A DNA stretch of 64,000 nt. Origin: Geobacter sp. AOG1. Its GTDB lineage: Bacteria; Desulfobacterota; Desulfuromonadia; Geobacterales; Geobacteraceae. Position numbers and translations under genes: made by a program. The stretch is taken from positions 2,100,513-2,164,512 of the forward strand of contig NZ_BLIZ01000001.1 in the NCBI RefSeq assembly GCF_019972315.1, given 5' to 3'. Shown one piece after another: positions 44,364 through 52,787 of this stretch (the first letter of the stretch is position 1; the number at the start of each line of letters is the position of its first letter). The notes under the pieces were generated by a model. It ran no database searches and was not told where the DNA came from. It worked only from the letters and a program-made list of their open reading frames with translations.

Positions 44364-45992
44364 ATGAAGGTTATCGTTACCGACGAGGTGGCCCAGGAAG
44401 GGCTGACACTGCTGAAACAGGACCCCCGGGTCGAGATGGACGTCCGGCTCGGACTGAAGAAGGAAGAGCTGCTCAACGTCATCGGAGACTATGACGTCAT
44501 CATCACCCGGAGCGGCACCACGGTGGACAAGGACGTCCTGGATGCGGGCAAGAAGCTTAAGCTGGTGGCCCGGGCCGGGGTTGGCATCGACAACGTGGAT
44601 GTTGACTACGCCAGTTCCCGCGGGGTGATCGTGGTGAATGCCCCCTTCGGCAATACCAACAGTGCCGCCGAGCATGCCATGGCGCTCCTCCTCGCCTTCT
44701 GTCGCAATATCACCAAGGCCAACGCCAGTCTGAAGAGCGGCGAATGGAAGCGCGCCCCCTTCACCGGCGTCGAGCTGAAGGGAAAGACCGCCGGCGTCAT
44801 CGGCCTCGGCAAGGTGGGTGGTCGTGTCGCCACGCGCCTCAAGGCGTTCGAGTGCGACGTGCTCGCCTGCGACCCCTACATTGCCGTCAAGCGCGCCCAC
44901 GACTTGGGAGTGAAGCTCGTATCCCACGACGAGATCTACAAGAACTGCGACATCATCACACTTCACACCCCCCTGAATGACGAAACCCGGGACATGATCG
45001 GCGAGCGGGAACTGGCCATGATGAAACACGGTGTCATCCTCGTCAACGCCGCCCGCGGCGGCATCATCAACGAGGCGGCCCTGCTGGCGGGACTGAAGAG
45101 CGGCAAGGTCTTCGGCGCGGCGGTGGACGTCTGGAGCGAGGAACCGCCGAAGACGGACATCCTTAAGGAGCTGATCGCCCAGGAAAAACTGGTGGTCACC
45201 CCGCACTTGGGGGCCAACACCGTCGAAGCCCAGATCAACGTGGCGGTGGACGTCTCCCGGGAGATTCTCAACTACCTGGACGAGATGCCGCTGGAGAATG
45301 CGGTCAACATTCCTCGCTTCGACATGGCCCTCATGGACCAGATGCGGCCATTCCTCAACCTGATGAGCGTCATGTGCGACCTGGGGATCCAGCTGGTGGA
45401 CAGCAACCTGGAGAAGGTCACCTTCGGCTACGCCGGCAACATCGCCCACTACGACTGCACTCCCCTTTCGGTCTGCGGCCTGTCGGCGCTCCTCAATCGC
45501 AGGGTGGACCAGGACGTGAACATGGTCAACGCCACCCTCATCGCCGAGCAGATGGGGATCGCCATCGAGGAGACCAAATCGACCCAGACCGACGCCTTCT
45601 CCAACCTGATCACGCTGGTCATCGAAGGAGAGGGGGGGAAGCGGAAAGTCATCTCCGGCACCCTGTTCGAAGGGGCGCCGCGTATCGTCCGGCTGCGGGA
45701 CTACGCCATGGACTTCGCCCCGGCGGAGCACATGCTGCTCCTGAACTACGAGGACCGTCCGGGCATGATCGGCCGGATCGGCACCATCATGGGACAGCAC
45801 GACATCAACATCGGCTCCATGAACCTGGGGCGGCGGGAGAAACAGGGTGAGGCGATGGTCATCCTTTCCCTCGACTCGTCGGTTCCCCAGAATGTGGTGG
45901 ACGAACTCCGCAAGGCGGCCGATGCCACTTTCGTCAAGGCGCTCCACATGCCGACCGCCAAGTGCAATCGCGGCTGCGGTTGCGGCATATAG
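44364..45992 (+). CDS. serA: D-3-phosphoglycerate dehydrogenase with Cys-rich tail
   Basis: A 542-residue enzyme for the first step of serine synthesis. The substrate domain and NAD-binding domain (VIGLGKVGGRVATRLKAF near 143-160) are followed by the catalytic Arg/Glu/His region, an intervening domain, and a C-terminal ACT domain for serine (MLLLNYEDRPGMIGRIGTIMGQHDINIGSMNLGR). AAGGAGC precedes the ATG at 44364. The chain continues past the ACT domain into AKCNRGCGCGI, a three-cysteine tail not typical of the family. A longer in-frame reading back to 43572 lacks a start signal. Tandem terminators follow. Confidence 0.95.
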   Translation: MKVIVTDEVAQEGLTLLKQDPRVEMDVRLGLKKEELLNVIGDYDVIITRSGTTVDKDVLDAGKKLKLVARAGVGIDNVDVDYASSRGVIVVNAPFGNTNSAAEHAMALLLAFCRNITKANASLKSGEWKRAPFTGVELKGKTAGVIGLGKVGGRVATRLKAFECDVLACDPYIAVKRAHDLGVKLVSHDEIYKNCDIITLHTPLNDETRDMIGERELAMMKHGVILVNAARGGIINEAALLAGLKSGKVFGAAVDVWSEEPPKTDILKELIAQEKLVVTPHLGANTVEAQINVAVDVSREILNYLDEMPLENAVNIPRFDMALMDQMRPFLNLMSVMCDLGIQLVDSNLEKVTFGYAGNIAHYDCTPLSVCGLSALLNRRVDQDVNMVNATLIAEQMGIAIEETKSTQTDAFSNLITLVIEGEGGKRKVISGTLFEGAPRIVRLRDYAMDFAPAEHMLLLNYEDRPGMIGRIGTIMGQHDINIGSMNLGRREKQGEAMVILSLDSSVPQNVVDELRKAADATFVKALHMPTAKCNRGCGCGI

Positions 45993-46015
45993 GCTTTTAT
46001 GGATTCGTGGATAAC

Positions 46016-46045
46016 AAAAGCCCCTCCAAAAAGGAGGGGCTTTTT
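46016..46045. terminator. Bidirectional terminator after serA
   Basis: AAAAGCCCCTCC-aaaaa-GGAGGGGCTTTTT, 24 bp after the serA stop codon. Confidence 0.93.
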
Positions 46046-46056
46046 ACTACCAATAG

Positions 46057-46083
46057 ACCCCGCCTTTGTTCAGGCGGGGTTTT
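46057..46083. terminator. Second terminator between serA and the secreted-protein operon
   Basis: ACCCCGCCT-ttgttc-AGGCGGGGT then TTT. The tandem arrangement separates two convergent transcription units. Confidence 0.8.
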
Positions 46084-46113
46084 CCGTTTACGGGCAACGA
46101 TGGTGTCCCACAT

Positions 46114-46551
46114 TCATTGCCCAGGCGCGATCTTCAGCAACTCCGATGACAGCCTGTTTATTTTCCTGAGTTTCCCCTCTGCCTCGCGCTGCCTGCGCTC
46201 AGCCTGGTCGGCAGTCTCCCCTTCCCGTGGAGTCATCAACTCGCTGCGCAGCCCCTGCAATCGTTGTATCTCCTTCTCCATGGATGCCCGCCGTTCGGCA
46301 GGTGCGACAGGTTGCGGATCATTGTCAAAGTTGGTGACAGGCCTTGCCGCAACGGCCGGAGCCCTGCTTTCCTGCTCGGGTGCGGGCACTGTCCTGGCGG
46401 GAGGCGCACTCCCTTCACGGGAAGGCGCGGATTTTGCCTCGGCGGTTCCGGTCGATTCGACATAATAATGGTCCGGATATTCGATGATTACCGTTTCCGC
46501 TGCGGCCGTGGCTGCCGAAAGGACAATGGCACAGAGTAGGGCGAATTTCAT
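46114..46551 (-). CDS. Small secreted protein, helical C terminus
   Basis: A 145-residue exported protein. The signal peptide is MKFALLCAIVLSAATAAA. The mature N terminus is VIIEYPDHYYVEST. A Pro/Ala/Glu-rich linker spans about 35-85. The last 60 residues form a charged helix (ASMEKEIQRLQGLRSEL, QAERRQREAEGKLRKINRLSSEL) suitable for coiled-coil assembly. No family was recognised. It is the last gene of the minus-strand secreted operon, 11 bp after the paralog at 46563. Confidence 0.72.
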   Translation of the reverse strand: MKFALLCAIVLSAATAAAETVIIEYPDHYYVESTGTAEAKSAPSREGSAPPARTVPAPEQESRAPAVAARPVTNFDNDPQPVAPAERRASMEKEIQRLQGLRSELMTPREGETADQAERRQREAEGKLRKINRLSSELLKIAPGQ

Positions 46552-46562
46552 GGGTATCCCCG

Positions 46563-47348
46563 TTACCTGTAGGAAACTATGTCCACCGTCTTGTTTTCAC
46601 CCATGTGCATCGAAACGGGTTGCGGATAACCGGTACCTATGATCGGGGCGGCGCAATACCCCGAGCAACCGGGCGTGGTGTCCCAACTGGAAAAGGTGCT
46701 GAGATAATAGGTGCCGGGATCTCTCAGTACGATCGTGTACCTGCCGTTGGCGTCGGTGGGCTGCAGGGCCAGGAACTTGACCGGGCCACACTGGTTGGGG
46801 CCGTAATCAAACCCCCCTTCAAGGCACGGCTCCGTCTGTGCCCTTACATAACGGCCCGCCAGGGGCGTTCCACTCGAATTCTTTATGGTGCCGGTAATGG
46901 TGATGGTCGATCCGAAAGGATTGGCGTATTGGGTGCCGAGATCCAGGGTACTGCCGGCCGTGATGGTAATGGGTGACGTCTGGAACCAGGTGAGATCTCC
47001 CGCCTCCGGTGGCCCGTACGGCCTTGTGGCCCCCCCTATGACCTTTCTCTGCACGATGCGGATGTAATATTTCCCTGCCGGGACATTCTGGTCCAGATAG
47101 TTGCCGTTACCAAAAGAACGACAGCTGATATAATCCGCCTTGGTAAAAAATTTCTCCATGGGGGGTGGTTTGGTTGCATCGTGGAGATAGACGAACCCGT
47201 AGGGAAGGTTCGTTTCTACCCCGGTAGCCGGGTCCTTGTATTTGAAGGTATATTTCAGCGTGCCATTGGCGGCTTCTGCCAGGCCGATGGAGAACATGGT
47301 CAACAGCGCACATAGTGATAGAACAACCCACGGTTTCGTCTTCATCAT
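46563..47348 (-). CDS. Secreted beta-sandwich protein, paralog 2
   Basis: About 261 residues. The signal peptide is MMKTKPWVVLSLCALLTMFSIGLAEA. The mature region opens with ANGTLKYTFKYKDPATGVETNLPYGFVYLHDA, repeated almost exactly in the neighbouring paralog. The second half looks like a carboxypeptidase-regulatory (CarboxypepD_reg) beta-sandwich: ITITGTIKNSSGTPLAGRYV, then LALQPTDANGRYTIVLRDPGTYYLS. Two cysteines (TEPC, NQCGP) are shared with the paralog and two more are near the end. The start is ATG at 47348 or 47345. It is a probable surface or extracellular matrix protein. Confidence 0.75.
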   Translation of the reverse strand: MMKTKPWVVLSLCALLTMFSIGLAEAANGTLKYTFKYKDPATGVETNLPYGFVYLHDATKPPPMEKFFTKADYISCRSFGNGNYLDQNVPAGKYYIRIVQRKVIGGATRPYGPPEAGDLTWFQTSPITITAGSTLDLGTQYANPFGSTITITGTIKNSSGTPLAGRYVRAQTEPCLEGGFDYGPNQCGPVKFLALQPTDANGRYTIVLRDPGTYYLSTFSSWDTTPGCSGYCAAPIIGTGYPQPVSMHMGENKTVDIVSYR

Positions 47349-47460
47349 TGCCCCCCTGTTACCCACGATTATTGTCGGTAGGCGCCATCCCTTCGTTATT
47401 TGTAAAGAGTTACTTGCTTGTCGTCTCAAATCCGTGACGGTTTCTCCCCCACGGCATGTG

Positions 47461-48234
47461 TCAGGGAGCTACCAGGTCAACCGTCTTGACATCCCTTATT
47501 TTGACTGTTACGGGATTCGTCGGAGCGGCCGTGTAGCCGCACCGGTTGCCGGTGTATGCCGAGTAGTCGGCGGTAATGCAGGGAGAGGTGTACAGGTAAT
47601 AGGTGCCGGGATCTTTTATCTGCAGCGTATAGGCGCCGTTGGCGTCGGTGGGCTGCAGGGCCAGGAGCTTGACCGGACCACACTGGTTGATATCGTAATT
47701 ATAGCCGTCGTCTCTGCACGGTTCGGTTTGTGCCCGTACGTAACGGCCCGCCAGGGGCGTGCCGGTCTGCGACTTGACGGTGCCGGTGATGGTGATGGGC
47801 GCTGCCGTAAACGGATAGGCGTAGAGCGTACCGAGGTTCAGCGTGCTGCCGGCCGTGACCGTAATGGGGGCCGTTTGCATCCAGGTGTAGTCACCGATTT
47901 CCGGCGGCCCATAGGGTCTTATGGCCCCTTTTCTCTGTATGATGCGGATGTACCAGGTTCCCGCAGGGACATTCGGATCCGAGTAGGTGCCGTTACCGAA
48001 AGAAACCAGGCTGATATAATCCGCCTTGGTGAAAAATTTCTCCATGGGGGGCGGTTTGGTCGCATCGTGGAGATAGAGGTACCCATAGGGCAGATTCGTT
48101 TCAACCCCGGTGGCAGGGTCCTTGTATTTCAAGGTATATTTCAGCGTGCCATTGGCAGCTTCCGCCAGGCCGGCGGAGAACAAGAGTACCATCGCACAGA
48201 AAGAAACGAGAGTAGCCCATTGCTGTGTCTTCAT
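47461..48234 (-). CDS. Secreted beta-sandwich protein, paralog 1
   Basis: A 257-residue exported protein with signal peptide MKTQQWATLVSFCAMVLLFSAGLAEA. It shares its whole length with the product of 46563-47348: ANGTLKYTLKYKDPATG at the mature start, PPMEKFFTKADYIS, a TEPC...NQCGPVK pair, and LQPTDANGAYTLQIKDPGTYYL. The two are a tandem duplication. GGAGGCATTACCG precedes the ATG. It lies 214 bp behind the 20-codon peptide gene on the same strand and is probably in the same transcript. Confidence 0.76.
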   Translation of the reverse strand: MKTQQWATLVSFCAMVLLFSAGLAEAANGTLKYTLKYKDPATGVETNLPYGYLYLHDATKPPPMEKFFTKADYISLVSFGNGTYSDPNVPAGTWYIRIIQRKGAIRPYGPPEIGDYTWMQTAPITVTAGSTLNLGTLYAYPFTAAPITITGTVKSQTGTPLAGRYVRAQTEPCRDDGYNYDINQCGPVKLLALQPTDANGAYTLQIKDPGTYYLYTSPCITADYSAYTGNRCGYTAAPTNPVTVKIRDVKTVDLVAP

Positions 48235-48399
48235 CGGTAATGCCTCCTCGTACGTGCGAGCCGGTCAGACCTCGTCGTACGTACGCAGAATAGTGGGTTC
48301 TTTATGTCCGGTTGCCGGAAACGCAAAAAAGGTGCGGGGTTATGGTAGTGTGGTCAGCGGAATGTACCCGACGGTACGTGCATCCTGCGATGATGTGAG

Positions 48400-48435
48400 G
48401 CACCGGGTACGTGCGCGTTCGCCTGTACCCGGTGC
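48400..48435 (-). other. Strong RNA hairpin behind the 20-codon gene
   Basis: GCACCGGGTAC (48400-48410) and GTACCCGGTGC (48425-48435) form a perfect 11-bp stem with a 14-base loop, 13 bases after the peptide stop codon on the minus strand. No U-run follows, so partial termination or mRNA stabilisation is more likely than full termination. A smaller dyad, GTACC-cgac-GGTAC, follows at 48364-48377. Confidence 0.55.
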
Positions 48436-48447
48436 GGCCCATGTCTC

Positions 48448-48510
48448 TCAACAAGGATGGACGGTGGCACTGCCGACAACCTTTGGGGCAACGTATTTGG
48501 CTTTTTTCAT
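48448..48510 (-). CDS. 20-residue Cys-terminal peptide, candidate RiPP precursor or leader peptide
   Basis: ATG at 48510 has a near-ideal ribosome site (AAAGGAG, six bases upstream). It encodes MKKAKYVAPKVVGSATVHPC, then TGA. The peptide has a basic N terminus and a HPC C terminus, with no membrane segment. The strong start signals make chance translation unlikely. Its style recalls the short Geobacter peptides predicted to be matured by radical SAM enzymes ('geopeptide' type), but no maturase lies nearby and I cannot confirm family membership from sequence alone. Alternatively it could be a leader peptide controlling the secreted-protein genes behind it. Confidence 0.62.
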   Translation of the reverse strand: MKKAKYVAPKVVGSATVHPC

Positions 48511-48845
48511 CGGTTTCTCCTTTCTCTCCCCAGGGAGTCAATGGTAGCGGTAACGGAAATCCAAGTCTGATACATCCCAGCATGAACTCCCAATTCTGGA
48601 TGTATACACGATGCAAGTTTTAATACTTCGTAACTTTTTGTCAAATGGTTTTTTGCCGGTTTTAGTGAATTTATGCTTATAAAACAGCTATTTAATTGCA
48701 CAGTGCTATTTCATGTTTCTGTAATGTATTGACGGCTAATTGAAATATTTTGCACTGACCCTCGCGAAAGGAACGACACCGCTCTTGACAATGGTCTTCG
48801 TCCCGTTCATGTTCAAGGCATTACAGGTAGGAGGAGGACCATTCC
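48511..48845. other. AT-rich divergent control region
   Basis: A 335-bp region upstream of both the 20-codon gene (leftward) and the PPC-domain gene (rightward). On the minus strand TTGACA lies at 48644-48639, with only a weak -10 (TAAAAC) 16 bases on. A transcript from there would carry the hairpin ATACATCC (48570-48577) with GGATGTAT (48598-48605) before the peptide gene. Confidence 0.4.
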
Positions 48846-49280
48846 ATGGACTACCAGCTAGGAACTCCGGGCCGCATCGTGGTGGCCCGGTTCAATCATG
48901 GCGAGGACGTCCTGGCCGGACTCGAAGAGATCGCCAGCCGGGAGGGGCTTCATGCTGCCGCCTTTCACCTCGTGGGGGCACTCCAGGGAGGGCGCTTCGT
49001 GGTGGGGCCGGAAACGGAGGAGATGCCACCTGTCCCGGTCTGGCGCCAGCTGGCTGAAAGCCACGAGGCGGTGGGCTTCGGTACCATATTCTGGGAAGGG
49101 GACCGGCCGAAGGTCCACTTCCACGGCTCCTTCGGCAAGGGTGATGCGGTGCGGGTCGGCTGTCTGCGGGAAGCTTCCGAGGTGTTCCTGGTCCTCGAAG
49201 CGGTCATCACCGAGATCACGGGGGTCACGGCCGTCCGGGAGTACGACCCTGCGTCGGGGATGGTGCTGCTGAAGCTGTGA
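48846..49280 (+). CDS. PPC (DUF296) domain protein
   Basis: A 144-residue single-domain PPC protein. The characteristic blocks are FNHGEDVLAGLEEIASREG near 16-34, HLVGALQGGRFVVG near 40-53, and KVHFHGSFGKGD near 90-101 (the metal-binding-type HxHxS). In plants this fold is joined to AT-hooks; bacterial stand-alone members form trimers of unknown role. AGGAGGACC precedes the ATG. It is followed by a perfect terminator, so it is monocistronic. Confidence 0.87.
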   Translation: MDYQLGTPGRIVVARFNHGEDVLAGLEEIASREGLHAAAFHLVGALQGGRFVVGPETEEMPPVPVWRQLAESHEAVGFGTIFWEGDRPKVHFHGSFGKGDAVRVGCLREASEVFLVLEAVITEITGVTAVREYDPASGMVLLKL

Positions 49281-49292
49281 TGCGGTGACAGA

Positions 49293-49322
49293 AAAGGCCC
49301 CGCCGGGATTGGCGGGGCCTTT
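49293..49322. terminator. Bidirectional terminator after the PPC-domain gene
   Basis: AAAGGCCCCGCC-gggatt-GGCGGGGCCTTT, between convergent genes. Confidence 0.92.
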
Positions 49323-49355
49323 CGTGGTACCGGTGTCAGGTACTGTCTGTTCAAA

Positions 49356-49541
49356 TCACTTGTACGTGACGATCATTTCACTCATGGATTCCTTGATCCG
49401 TTTGACCTCCTCCGTAAGGTCCTTGCGGGTTATCAACCCCTTCCGTTCAAGGATGTTGAAGAGGGCGGCAATCTCATAGGTGTTGTTGATGACCGCTTCT
49501 TCCAGGGCGACGGTCTGATGGTCAGTCAGTGTTTCGGGCAT
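49356..49541 (-). CDS. Small helical conserved protein
   Basis: A 61-residue soluble protein predicted to be almost wholly helical (LTDHQTVALEEAVINNTYEIAALFNILERKGLITRKDLTEEVKRIKES). The pattern 'NILERKGLITRKDL' resembles the short helical unit seen at the N terminus of some regulators and in small Geobacter hypothetical proteins. GGAGGAG lies nine bases before the ATG. No function is assigned. It is followed on the opposite strand by a terminator. Confidence 0.75.
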   Translation of the reverse strand: MPETLTDHQTVALEEAVINNTYEIAALFNILERKGLITRKDLTEEVKRIKESMSEMIVTYK

Positions 49542-49604
49542 AATGGGTCACTCCTCCTTCACATGTCAAACCTGCTGGGTGACAAGAGCCGTTTGTGGGC
49601 GACC

Positions 49605-51863
49605 TCACTCCGGTTTGCGCCCGCGGATACTGGAGCGGTGGGCATCGACTATATTTGCGACATACCAGATCGGTGCCATGACCACCAGCGTGCCGATGTT
49701 GAGTTTCTGGCCGAGGTTCAGGTCGGCCCCTTCGAAAAACCACTCCTTGATCCCGAGATAGCCTACCAAAAGGGAAATTACGGTCATGACGGTGAACATG
49801 AGCCCCTTCTGGAGCTCGCCGTTACGCAGTTGCCCCAGGCCGGGGAAAAGGAACGACAGCCACATCGCCCGCTGGTCGGGGGCCAGCTTCGTGGCGCAGG
49901 TGGCGCAATATTTGTCCTGGAACATCTGGAGGCAGGAGAGACAGAGATCCCCCTGGGGGAGGCCGCTCGCCCTGCCGAGCCGCCCGGAGAACTCCCGCTC
50001 CAGGAGCCGGAGAAAATCGGTTTTCTGGTCGTAGTACTTGAAGGTGCGGGTCGGGCCGTTGGCGATGAACGTCACCTGCAGGCTGTGCAGTAGGGTGAAC
50101 ATCCCCTCCGGCGGCGGCTTGACCTCGCGGAGCGCCTCGAAGGGGATCTGTTCGATGCGCACTATCCTCCCCCAGTTGAGGAAATAGTGGAGCAGGCGCC
50201 TGTCGGTAAAGATGACCAGCACCAGGGCCTGGGCCGACTGGCCGTGCTGGGCGAGGGCCACCCGTTCCAGCCGTTCGCCCGGCAGCAGTGCCAGCTTGCC
50301 GTCCCGGATTATGCGCTGCAGGGTTTTCGACGTCTGCTTACGTTTCCAGTTGGAGAAGCCGCCGGACCTGATAAGGAGGATGAACCCCCCGAGAAAGGCG
50401 ATCATGGCGACGAATATGGCGGATATCTGGTATGACAGGGGGAGGGACAGCCCGGCGAACGCCGCAGTCAGGGTGATGAACACTGCGCCGGTGCCGAGGA
50501 GGGCCAGGCCGATTATATGCAGCCTCTCATGCTGGGGCGTTCCCAGGACCAACTCAGCGGAAGGGGCGACCGCCGCTTCACGGTTGCTTTTGCCGGCCAG
50601 CGGCCCCACATCCACGCGGGAGAGTTCCTTCGTCTCCTCCCGTTTCATTCGCAGGTAGAAAAAGATGACCGGCGCGCAGAACAGGAACAGGGCCACCAGC
50701 GACCCCAGGGAAATTCTCTTGAACAAGGCGGCTTCCCGCCGCCATTCCGCACACTTTGCGGCAAACTGGGGGCTGACCGGGCCGAGGGGGCGCAGGTCCG
50801 CCAGGGAAAACGCAAGGAGCTGCCGCCCCGCGCAATCGCTCAGGTAGATTCGCTCCCCATCGACAACGAGATCCCCCACCACGCTCACGGTTCCCAGGGA
50901 CAGATCGCCGGTTTTCCCTCCGTTGCGGTCATAGGTTCTGACCTTCGCGCGCTCCAGGAAGCCGTCGTTTTCAAGGACCACCAGCCGGTCCGGGGTCAGG
51001 GCGAAATCGGTCGGATAGCGGTAGACCCTGTCCCCGGAAGGGGTCACCAGCGTGCTCACGTACTGGCCTTCGGGGGTGTACACCTCGATGGACGGGAGTT
51101 TGGTGTTGGCTATCAGCAGCCGTCCCGCTTCGTCGAAGGCCAGTTCGTTCGGGAAACGGAACTCCCCCGGGCCTTTCCCTTCCCGGCCGAAGCTGCGCAG
51201 GAATGTCCCCGCCTCGTCGAAGACGAGAATCCGGTGACTGGCGCTGTCGCTGACGAAGAGACGGCCGGTGCCCGGTTCGCGGGCGACCTTGAACTGGGCG
51301 TTGATGGTTGCCCCGGTGAGTTTCCGCACAGTATTGGCGGCGGGTGAGAGGATGACGATGGTTTTGCTCTTCAGGTCGCCGAGGCAAAGGGCGCCTTTGT
51401 CCCAGAAGAGCTGGGTGGGGAGGATGTCGGCGGAAATGGGGTAGGTGCGGGAAAGCGTCCCGTCCGGCGCAAAGAGGTAGACTGCCTGGCCGCTGACGAC
51501 GGCGACTCCATCGGCGGATGCGGCCAGCAGGTTGGGGTAGGGGACGGCCCTGTAGCGGGCATCGGCCCAGAGCCTTACGCCGACCGTGACCAGGATCAGC
51601 ACCAGGAAAAGGGAGAACAGGAGCTTGTTGGCCCGGGCGTCAATCCCCCCCTTGAGGGTTATCCGCTCTTCATCCGGCTCCTGCGGGGGTTGCGGAGGCT
51701 TTGTGCCGACTGTCGGCGCATCCTGCGCCAGGCGGGCGGGGTCAAAAGAGAAAACATGCTTGCACCTGGGGCAGGTGGCGTTGACGCGCTGGCGCGGCAA
51801 GGCGGAGGCGGGCTTTTCCACCGTGAACCCGCACTGATCGCAGACAATCCGAATGAGCGGCAT
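49605..51863 (-). CDS. Zinc-ribbon / beta-propeller membrane protein
   Basis: A 752-residue protein. The N-terminal MJ0042-type zinc ribbon is CDQCGF...CPRCKHVFSFD (residues 8-45). A first membrane helix is near 88-108. An extracytoplasmic NHL-like beta-propeller follows, with repeats such as GRLFVSDSASHRILVFDEAGTFLRSFG and LAFDEAGRLLIANTKLPSIEVY. Further helices lie near 400, 465-480 and 485-505. A PH-like segment precedes a second zinc ribbon (CLSCLQMFQDKYCATC) and C-terminal TM2-like helices (FLFPGLGQLRNGELQKG). The combination is unusual. The lipoprotein gene upstream is on the same strand. Confidence 0.82.
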   Translation of the reverse strand: MPLIRIVCDQCGFTVEKPASALPRQRVNATCPRCKHVFSFDPARLAQDAPTVGTKPPQPPQEPDEERITLKGGIDARANKLLFSLFLVLILVTVGVRLWADARYRAVPYPNLLAASADGVAVVSGQAVYLFAPDGTLSRTYPISADILPTQLFWDKGALCLGDLKSKTIVILSPAANTVRKLTGATINAQFKVAREPGTGRLFVSDSASHRILVFDEAGTFLRSFGREGKGPGEFRFPNELAFDEAGRLLIANTKLPSIEVYTPEGQYVSTLVTPSGDRVYRYPTDFALTPDRLVVLENDGFLERAKVRTYDRNGGKTGDLSLGTVSVVGDLVVDGERIYLSDCAGRQLLAFSLADLRPLGPVSPQFAAKCAEWRREAALFKRISLGSLVALFLFCAPVIFFYLRMKREETKELSRVDVGPLAGKSNREAAVAPSAELVLGTPQHERLHIIGLALLGTGAVFITLTAAFAGLSLPLSYQISAIFVAMIAFLGGFILLIRSGGFSNWKRKQTSKTLQRIIRDGKLALLPGERLERVALAQHGQSAQALVLVIFTDRRLLHYFLNWGRIVRIEQIPFEALREVKPPPEGMFTLLHSLQVTFIANGPTRTFKYYDQKTDFLRLLEREFSGRLGRASGLPQGDLCLSCLQMFQDKYCATCATKLAPDQRAMWLSFLFPGLGQLRNGELQKGLMFTVMTVISLLVGYLGIKEWFFEGADLNLGQKLNIGTLVVMAPIWYVANIVDAHRSSIRGRKPE

Positions 51864-51956
51864 GAGTGTACCCCCCGTAGAAATTCACGTGCTTTTTTAC
51901 CGTTGAGTTGATGCCAAAGGGTCGATCCCTTGCGCTTGGAGACGCGACCCTTCTCC

Positions 51957-52787
51957 TCAGGGCTTCCCTTTCTCAAAAACCACCGTCACCTTTTCGTTCA
52001 AATCAAACATTACGCCCGGGATGTTTTTCGCGAGTTCCATTGCATCTTCGAGCGAACCGCTCTTCATCAGGCCCAACTTCTCCAGTTCATCCGGTGTCGC
52101 GTTGCCAAGCTTGCCGAGGTCGAAATCGACGATAGTCACGCGATTCCCGTCGCGGTGGGTGGCATTGGTGCTGAGGATGGTGCCGTTCACTTCGACGGCA
52201 AGGGCAAACTTCATCCCCATGAACATCTCCATCAATTCCTTCGTTTTTTCGTTGGACATCCGGGGGGGGATGTCGGCAGGGGGGGCCGGTTCCCCGTCGG
52301 GCACGGCAGGGGCTGTCTTGGATGTGTCCGTCTTGGGCTGCAGGATGGTCAGGGTTGCCGTCGGCCCTTTTTTGAAGCGGAAATTCAGGGGGAGGGACTT
52401 GGCTTCATTGTTGCCGGTCGGGGTGCCACTTTGCTGGCTGAGCTTGAGCGTGTTGATGTCCCTGAATGCATACGTTACCGTATAGCCCGAATAGTCCGGG
52501 GTTTCCGCTTTTTCCCCCGCACGGTAGGTGACACCCTTCCCCATGGAGCGGGCATGTTCCTTGAGCTGGTCCGGTTGGAACAGATCGAAGGGTTTGCCCT
52601 TTCCCTTGTCACCGTCAAAGCTGCGCACTATTTCCTCGATCTGGGCGACTATCTTTTTGCTGAGGAGCACCCGTTCTTCGACCGTACCGCTTCCGTCGGG
52701 ATTGACGCGAACGACCGTCGTCACCTGAAAACAGCCGGCAAGCAGAAACAGCATACAACCGGTAACGAACAGTCGAAGCAGCTTCAT
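51957..52787 (-). CDS. Lipoprotein of unknown function
   Basis: A 276-residue lipoprotein. The lipobox is MLFLLAGC with Cys near residue 18. The mature N terminus reads FQVTTVVRVNPDGSGTVEERVLLSKK, a pattern seen in a family of bacterial lipoproteins with an alpha/beta domain. Middle segments are YTVTYAFRDINTLKLS and LTILQPKTD, then a Pro-rich linker. The C-terminal segment is FMGMKFALAVEVNGTILSTNATHRDGNRVTIVDFDLGKL. The ATG at 52787 has CGGAGGG upstream. It is probably cotranscribed with the zinc-ribbon/propeller gene 93 bp downstream. Confidence 0.8.
   Translation of the reverse strand: MKLLRLFVTGCMLFLLAGCFQVTTVVRVNPDGSGTVEERVLLSKKIVAQIEEIVRSFDGDKGKGKPFDLFQPDQLKEHARSMGKGVTYRAGEKAETPDYSGYTVTYAFRDINTLKLSQQSGTPTGNNEAKSLPLNFRFKKGPTATLTILQPKTDTSKTAPAVPDGEPAPPADIPPRMSNEKTKELMEMFMGMKFALAVEVNGTILSTNATHRDGNRVTIVDFDLGKLGNATPDELEKLGLMKSGSLEDAMELAKNIPGVMFDLNEKVTVVFEKGKP

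Noticed and set aside
44166-45947. Minus-strand frame of about 590 codons opposite serA
   Set aside because: Shadow of serA; composition is dominated by Asp, His and Val with no conserved motif and no start signal.
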